Assembly: GCA_002478145.1 (NCBI GenBank)
Contig: DLMI01000012.1
Span: 1 to 11,746 of the forward strand
Source of the DNA: Acidobacteria bacterium UBA7540
GTDB taxonomy: Bacteria; Acidobacteriota; Terriglobia; UBA7540
Direction: 5' to 3'
DNA: 11,746 nt
Shown here piece by piece: positions 8,414 through 11,746 of this stretch. The translations under genes and the position numbers were made by a program. Each line of letters begins with the position of its first letter. Position 1 is the stretch's first letter. The notes beneath the pieces were generated by a model, which saw only the letters and a list, made by a program, of their open reading frames with translations, made no database searches and was not told the DNA's origin.

Positions 8414-9436
8414 ATGGTGAACAGCCCGAAACAGCGAACGGTGCGAACCAGTAAGGCGGAGACATGTGTGTCAGAGATGGCTCGCCGGGAAGCTGACCGG
8501 CATGCAAGGCGAATCCCATGGCAACGCCTTCTGGAAGCGAGACAACAATACGTCGAGTGGAACGCCTTCAGCCTGTGGGCGAGCGCGATCGCAGAAGCCG
8601 AGGGCTGCGCCCCCACATGGCTCGTGAAGGTTCTCGAGGAACGCTGCCCTGGGCTTTTGGGATCTGACCGAACATCCGAGACAATGCACCAGGACCCACC
8701 CCTTAACAGGCGAATATTGGAATGGTTCGAGAGCAATGTGCTCGTCCAAGCGAAGGAAGAAGGGTGGCTGCGGGCAGTCACCTTCTACGCGGTCCGAGAT
8801 CCTGCCTTCGCGCGGGACTGCGCCTATTCGCTTCACTGCGAGGCGCAATGGAAACGACAGCATCCTTCCGCCTATCCGTCATTCGAGGAGTGGAGAAGAG
8901 CCTCCGAGCAGTGTGCTGATGAGGTTCTCGACGCATTCGAGATGGCGGAGGACGAACGTCAGATTATCAAGGTTTCCAGGCTGGTTGGTCCCGAGCGTTT
9001 CGCGGCAGCAGTGGCCCAATACATGGAGTGGGAAGCTTTCACTTACTGGTTGCGGTCATTGTTGGAGTCAGATGCCAAATTCCCTGCCGCCGTAGTAAAG
9101 GAGTTACAACACCGCTGTCCAGGTTTCCTTGATTGCGACGAAGAACTTCGTACCACACTCTCGCCGGAGGATTACACCAAGAGGTGGAAAGCCCTTCTCG
9201 AGTCGGGCGAGAATCGTATCTTCAGCAACATCCAGAAAGAAGGCTGGTTCGAAGCGGTTGTATATGAGGCGCGAGCGCATCCGCGAAGCGTCCGAACCGT
9301 AGACTACTGGGTATTCTACTGGGACGAGCATTGGTCGAGTGGCCCCCTCGAAGCTTACCCTTCATTCCAGGAATGGCGCTGTGCGGCTGACGACTTTGTC
9401 ATTGGGGCAGGCGACGAACGAACTGCGGCCGTCTGA
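8414..9436 (+). CDS. Unrecognised protein with a tandemly duplicated Trp-rich domain
   Basis: 340 aa; family not recognised. The ATG at 8414 lies 6 nt after the methyltransferase stop and has no ribosome site; M22 (8477) is a possible internal start. The protein is two copies of one domain. Copy 1 (about 33-166) has QYVEWNAFSLW, ERCPGLL, KEEGWLRAV and AYPSFEEWRRASEQ. Copy 2 (about 190-327) has QYMEWEAFTYW, HRCPGFL, QKEGWFEAV and AYPSFQEWRCAADD. The conserved aromatic and charged positions keep the same order and almost the same spacing (offset 157-161). No signal peptide or membrane segment is seen, and the domain looks helical and cytoplasmic. The single conserved Cys (RCPG) in each copy is notable. 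Its last 82 bp overlap, on the opposite strand, the end of the next gene. Confidence 0.75.
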   Translation: MVNSPKQRTVRTSKAETCVSEMARREADRHARRIPWQRLLEARQQYVEWNAFSLWASAIAEAEGCAPTWLVKVLEERCPGLLGSDRTSETMHQDPPLNRRILEWFESNVLVQAKEEGWLRAVTFYAVRDPAFARDCAYSLHCEAQWKRQHPSAYPSFEEWRRASEQCADEVLDAFEMAEDERQIIKVSRLVGPERFAAAVAQYMEWEAFTYWLRSLLESDAKFPAAVVKELQHRCPGFLDCDEELRTTLSPEDYTKRWKALLESGENRIFSNIQKEGWFEAVVYEARAHPRSVRTVDYWVFYWDEHWSSGPLEAYPSFQEWRCAADDFVIGAGDERTAAV

Positions 9437-10212
9437 CTCCCTGATGCTTGCAAGCCCTTATTCGAACCGTTTTTCCGCGCACATGCTTCGACGTGCCGCC
9501 CATGGGCGTTCCCACGTGTCTTACGGCCACACCAAGCGCACACGCCTACCTTGTGAAGATGTTTGAGGGTCCCGTTTCCATTCTTCGGCTGCTTCTGAGC
9601 CGGGACGAAACCCGCATCCTCTCTCAGCCAGCGTTGCATCTCCCTATCAAGCGCGTCGTAGTTTATTTCTGAAGCGTGCTTGCGACAGAACTCCTCTAAT
9701 GATTCGTGAGTGATCCGCCCGTCGCGGCGCTCCAGGAACCCTGCTTCCTCCCAGCGCCGTACCGTTTTCGGGCTCACGCGCAGGTCCCTCGCCAGGTCCT
9801 CCTGCGAATAGTTGTCTTGAACCTTGCAGCTCTCGCCCAATTTTGCGAACCTCCACCGCACTGACCTCTCGCTTCGGTGGAGCAAACGAGCGATCATCCT
9901 AGCCGATTGCTCTTGCGCGAAATCGCGCAACAACGCATCGTCCGCAGCCGACCAGGGCGGACGTTCTTGGACATACTTTTGATCAAAACCCAGTTCTTTC
10001 GCTCGTTCCCAGACATTGTGGCTGCGCCACTTAGAATGCAAACTCTGAATTTTATTAATGGCTTCTCGGGCCCCGGACCAGCCTCGTGAGTACCCCTCAC
10101 GAATGATCGCATCCAATTCCGGGCTCCAGACGACCGGATCTCGCTTGGAATCCGTCACCGCTGCGGCCCCACTCAGGCCGTGGCCTTGATTCCCATCTTC
10201 TTGGCCTTTCAT
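9355..10212 (-). CDS. Multi-domain DNA-binding protein: SANT/Myb-like, MerR-like HTH, zinc cluster
   Basis: 285 aa from an ATG at 10212; its first bases overlap the stop of a small ORF (ATGA) and AGGGCAGG lies just upstream. Domains: a first SANT-like segment VVWSPELDAIIREGY (about 27-41) and a second, clearer one, PWSAADDALLRDFA to RSVRWRFAKLG (about 86-126), with the regularly spaced aromatics of Myb/SANT repeats. Next is a MerR-type helix-turn-helix, YSQEDLARDLRVSPKTVRRW with EAGFLERRDGRITHESLEEF (about 135-175). Then comes a probable zinc site C225-x2-C228 with H237, H240 and C244. The tail (about 250-285) is Ser/Ala-rich and disordered-looking. It is probably a transcription factor or DNA-binding component of a mobile or accessory locus; no target is evident. 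The 3' end overlaps the convergent gene by 82 bp. Confidence 0.75.
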   Translation of the reverse strand: MKGQEDGNQGHGLSGAAAVTDSKRDPVVWSPELDAIIREGYSRGWSGAREAINKIQSLHSKWRSHNVWERAKELGFDQKYVQERPPWSAADDALLRDFAQEQSARMIARLLHRSERSVRWRFAKLGESCKVQDNYSQEDLARDLRVSPKTVRRWEEAGFLERRDGRITHESLEEFCRKHASEINYDALDREMQRWLREDAGFVPAQKQPKNGNGTLKHLHKVGVCAWCGRKTRGNAHGRHVEACARKNGSNKGLQASGSQTAAVRSSPAPMTKSSAAQRHSWNEG

Positions 10213-10466
10213 ACGACCTGCCCTTCCGCAAGCGCTCTCTTCATGGCCCGTCGACCGACATATACTCTCGGGTCAGTGACTGAGCTCCAGCCACTGATTG
10301 CGGGGCGCCTGTTACGACACTTCCCTCGGCGGAGGCAGCGGGCAAATCGACGGGCCGCCAGGTTGGTGCGCAGCACGTTTTCAGGGACTGTCGTGCAGGC
10401 TGCGACGGTAAATGCGACCCTGTGCAAGCGCTTTGCTACTGAAGTGTCAGGCGACTGCATTTCCAT
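10209..10466 (-). CDS. Small basic hypothetical protein coupled to the SANT/MerR gene
   Basis: 85 aa, ATG at 10466 (a second in-frame ATG at 10460). Its TGA overlaps the ATG of the downstream DNA-binding gene in the 4-nt ATGA form, the same coupling used elsewhere in this window, which is the main reason to accept it. The middle is rich in Arg and Cys (RRFARCLRRGKCRNRR) and the C-terminal part VTDPRVYVGRRAMKRALAEG reads like a genuine short helix-forming protein segment. No family was recognised and there is no strong ribosome site. An overlapping plus-strand frame (10180-10515) is judged a shadow. It may be spurious. Confidence 0.42.
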   Translation of the reverse strand: MEMQSPDTSVAKRLHRVAFTVAACTTVPENVLRTNLAARRFARCLRRGKCRNRRPAISGWSSVTDPRVYVGRRAMKRALAEGQVV

Positions 10467-10695
10467 CTGCGCACTGCCCCATATTGAGGGAGGCCGAAAT
10501 GAGTGTCATGCTTAAGAGGCATGCATCAGCATATGTCTCCACGACTCCGAGGGGGTGGACACCAAAGGCCTGAAAAAAAGAATTGAGGCATTAAGATTTA
10601 GACAGTTTGCGGACATCTTTATTGTAGGAGGAAAAATAGTTTGGAGTCTTTGTGCGAACGTTAGAATCCTTGAGAAATGGAACGGGAGAGGCTGA
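10467..10695. other. Divergent intergenic region upstream of the sigma gene
   Basis: AT-richer than its surroundings, with an A7 tract at about 10574 and a purine-rich AGGAGGAAAAATAG at 10626. No promoter with both boxes at good spacing was found for either direction. A short CATGC/GCATG inverted repeat lies near 10508-10524. This region must hold the control signals for the sigma gene on the right and the minus-strand unit on the left. Confidence 0.4.
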
Positions 10696-11316
10696 GTGGC
10701 AACCATGCGTGGAGATTCCAGAGCTAACCCACCTGTCTGGATTTGGCAATCGGAAGGCTCTGGGGCAACGGTTGAAAAAGATCTGCTTGATGCAGCGCGG
10801 CGAAACTGGGCGCGCCTCCTTTCTTATGCCCGGCGCTACGACCAGGATTCATCCATAGCCGCAGACATACTCGAAACGGTACTGCTCGCAATTTCCAGAA
10901 CTAGAAGAGCACACAGAATCTCGGGTAATCCGATTCGAAATCTCGACAGTTACCTGTACGTGGCCTTTGTCCGCAGGCTTAACAGGCAGGTGGCTAGGCA
11001 GCCTAAAATTCAATTTGTCGGCTCGCTCCAGGATCTCGATGCCTTCAGTGGCATTCACACCCGCGGCAACCCGTCCACAGTTGAAGATGAGTTGCTCGTA
11101 AGAGAGTTGCTGAATTATATGACCGGGCGGTCGCGGGACATGTTCTTCCTGAGAACGAACGGCTACTCCTGGAAAGAAGTCGCACGCTTCCTGGGAACCA
11201 CAGCCAACAGTGCGCAGGTTCTCTTCAACAAGGGAATTGGAAAGGCCCGCAGTCGCATTATGAAGCTGAAGGGCTCGAGCAGGCGGCCTAGTGAAGGGGG
11301 TGAGGCCAATGCGTGA
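10696..11316 (+). CDS. ECF-like sigma-70 family factor
   Basis: 206 aa. The GTG at 10696 is preferred because GGGAGAGG (10684-10691) ends 4 nt before it; an ATG three codons later (10705) is possible but badly spaced. Residues about 28-105 fit a sigma region 2 (helical, with DLLDAARRNWARLLSYARR and the NLDSYLYVAFVRRLNRQV segment). Residues about 130-192 fit region 4 with a helix-turn-helix: ELLVRELLNYM, then YSWKEVARFLGTTANSAQVL and FNKGIGKARSRI. The linker between them is short, as in ECF sigma factors. It is divergent from standard ECF groups. Region 4 would recognise the -35 element of its target promoters. The gene overlaps by 8 nt the next gene, an evident membrane anti-sigma factor, which is strong support for the assignment. 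Confidence 0.85.
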   Translation: MATMRGDSRANPPVWIWQSEGSGATVEKDLLDAARRNWARLLSYARRYDQDSSIAADILETVLLAISRTRRAHRISGNPIRNLDSYLYVAFVRRLNRQVARQPKIQFVGSLQDLDAFSGIHTRGNPSTVEDELLVRELLNYMTGRSRDMFFLRTNGYSWKEVARFLGTTANSAQVLFNKGIGKARSRIMKLKGSSRRPSEGGEANA

Positions 11317-11746
11317 TCAAGCGCTCACCAAGCGAGAAGAGGCGCGACTGATCAAGACATACCAGCGCGTTCTGCAGGAAGGGGCGTTTCCCAACCCCGA
11401 TCGCGCCGGATGCCCTGATAACGAGATTCTAAGAGCCATAGCCCTCCGCAAACTCGGGACTGAACAGGTTAAGGACTGGATCGAACACCTCGGCACGTGC
11501 ACCCCGTGTTTCCGGGAGTACACCGAGTTTCGCGAAAATGTGGAATGGCGACGCGAAGCAGCTTACGTAGGAATGGCTGTCGCTGTCATCTTCTTTGTGG
11601 TCCTCGCTATCGGCTGGTGGAAATTGCGCCCCAGCCACCCAGTTGTAATCACGGCCCACAATCACATCGTCGCGGACATGCGGAACCGGTTAACGTTGCG
11701 CGGCGGTCAAGGCCGCGAACCCAGCGAGGGGCCGCTCGTGCTCGGG
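11309..11746 (+). CDS. Membrane-anchored ZAS-type anti-sigma factor (3' end outside window)
   Basis: At least 146 aa from an ATG at 11309, with GGGGTGAGG 3 nt upstream; it starts within the last codons of the sigma gene. The cytoplasmic N-terminus carries a zinc anti-sigma motif: C35, then H60-x3-C64-x2-C67 (HLGTCTPC), as in zf-HC2/RsrA-type anti-sigma domains. A single membrane helix follows (about 86-104, AYVGMAVAVIFFVVLAIGWW), and then a periplasmic region beginning about 108, cut by the window end. Such proteins bind their cognate sigma factor at the membrane and release it on a signal sensed by the outer domain or through zinc-site chemistry. The pairing with the upstream gene is inferred from the overlap and is the usual arrangement. 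Confidence 0.88.
   Translation, partial: MRDQALTKREEARLIKTYQRVLQEGAFPNPDRAGCPDNEILRAIALRKLGTEQVKDWIEHLGTCTPCFREYTEFRENVEWRREAAYVGMAVAVIFFVVLAIGWWKLRPSHPVVITAHNHIVADMRNRLTLRGGQGREPSEGPLVLG

Noticed and set aside
10180..10515. Plus-strand 111-codon open frame between the DNA-binding gene and the sigma gene
   Set aside because: No ribosome site and low-quality composition; the opposite-strand 85-codon frame has the better support through its ATGA coupling.

Overview
The window looks like a piece of a moderately GC-rich soil-type bacterial genome, most plausibly Acidobacteriota (Solibacter/Bryobacter-like). This is an inference from the style of the genes: a Tat-dependent DUF362 protein next to a squalene-cyclase-repeat protein, an ECF-like sigma factor with a ZAS-type anti-sigma factor, and the particular form of the VirB9/VirB10-like proteins. 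No rRNA, tRNA or CRISPR array was seen.

Left part (1-5256, all on the minus strand, read right to left): a Fic-domain protein with a C-terminal winged helix-turn-helix, then a tightly packed set of MoxR-type AAA+ ATPase, VirB1-like lytic transglycosylase, secreted VirB9/TrbG-like protein and VirB10/TrbI-like inner-membrane protein (running off the left edge). Junctions in this set are a 4-nt ATGA overlap, a 3-nt gap and a 26-nt overlap, so it is almost certainly one operon carrying the periplasm-spanning half of a type IV secretion or conjugation apparatus. The MoxR ATPase is an unusual member. The fic gene is separated by 117 nt from the ATPase, is bracketed by two near-identical 21-bp direct repeats, and is preceded by a cluster of five copies of an 11-bp motif (GTAAAAYAAGS), two of which form a near-perfect palindrome. 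This is a strong candidate for an autoregulatory operator.

Middle part (5257-8407, plus strand): a divergent ~510-bp intergenic region, then a two-gene unit (squalene-cyclase/prenyltransferase-repeat protein and Tat-exported DUF362 protein, joined by an ATGA overlap) whose first gene appears to have a leaderless promoter. A weak terminator and a SAM-dependent methyltransferase of lower GC than its neighbours follow.

Right part (8414-11746): an unrecognised 340-aa protein made of two tandem copies of a ~135-residue Trp-rich domain. It converges on, and overlaps by 82 bp, a minus-strand gene for a multi-domain DNA-binding protein (SANT/Myb-like, MerR-like HTH, C2-H2C zinc cluster), which is itself translationally coupled to a small upstream ORF. 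The window closes with a plus-strand sigma factor gene overlapping by 8 nt a membrane-anchored anti-sigma factor with a textbook H-x3-C-x2-C motif (truncated by the window end). The most noteworthy items are the fic operator cluster with its flanking direct repeats, the MoxR-T4SS gene coupling, the duplicated-domain protein, and the SANT/MerR/zinc protein.
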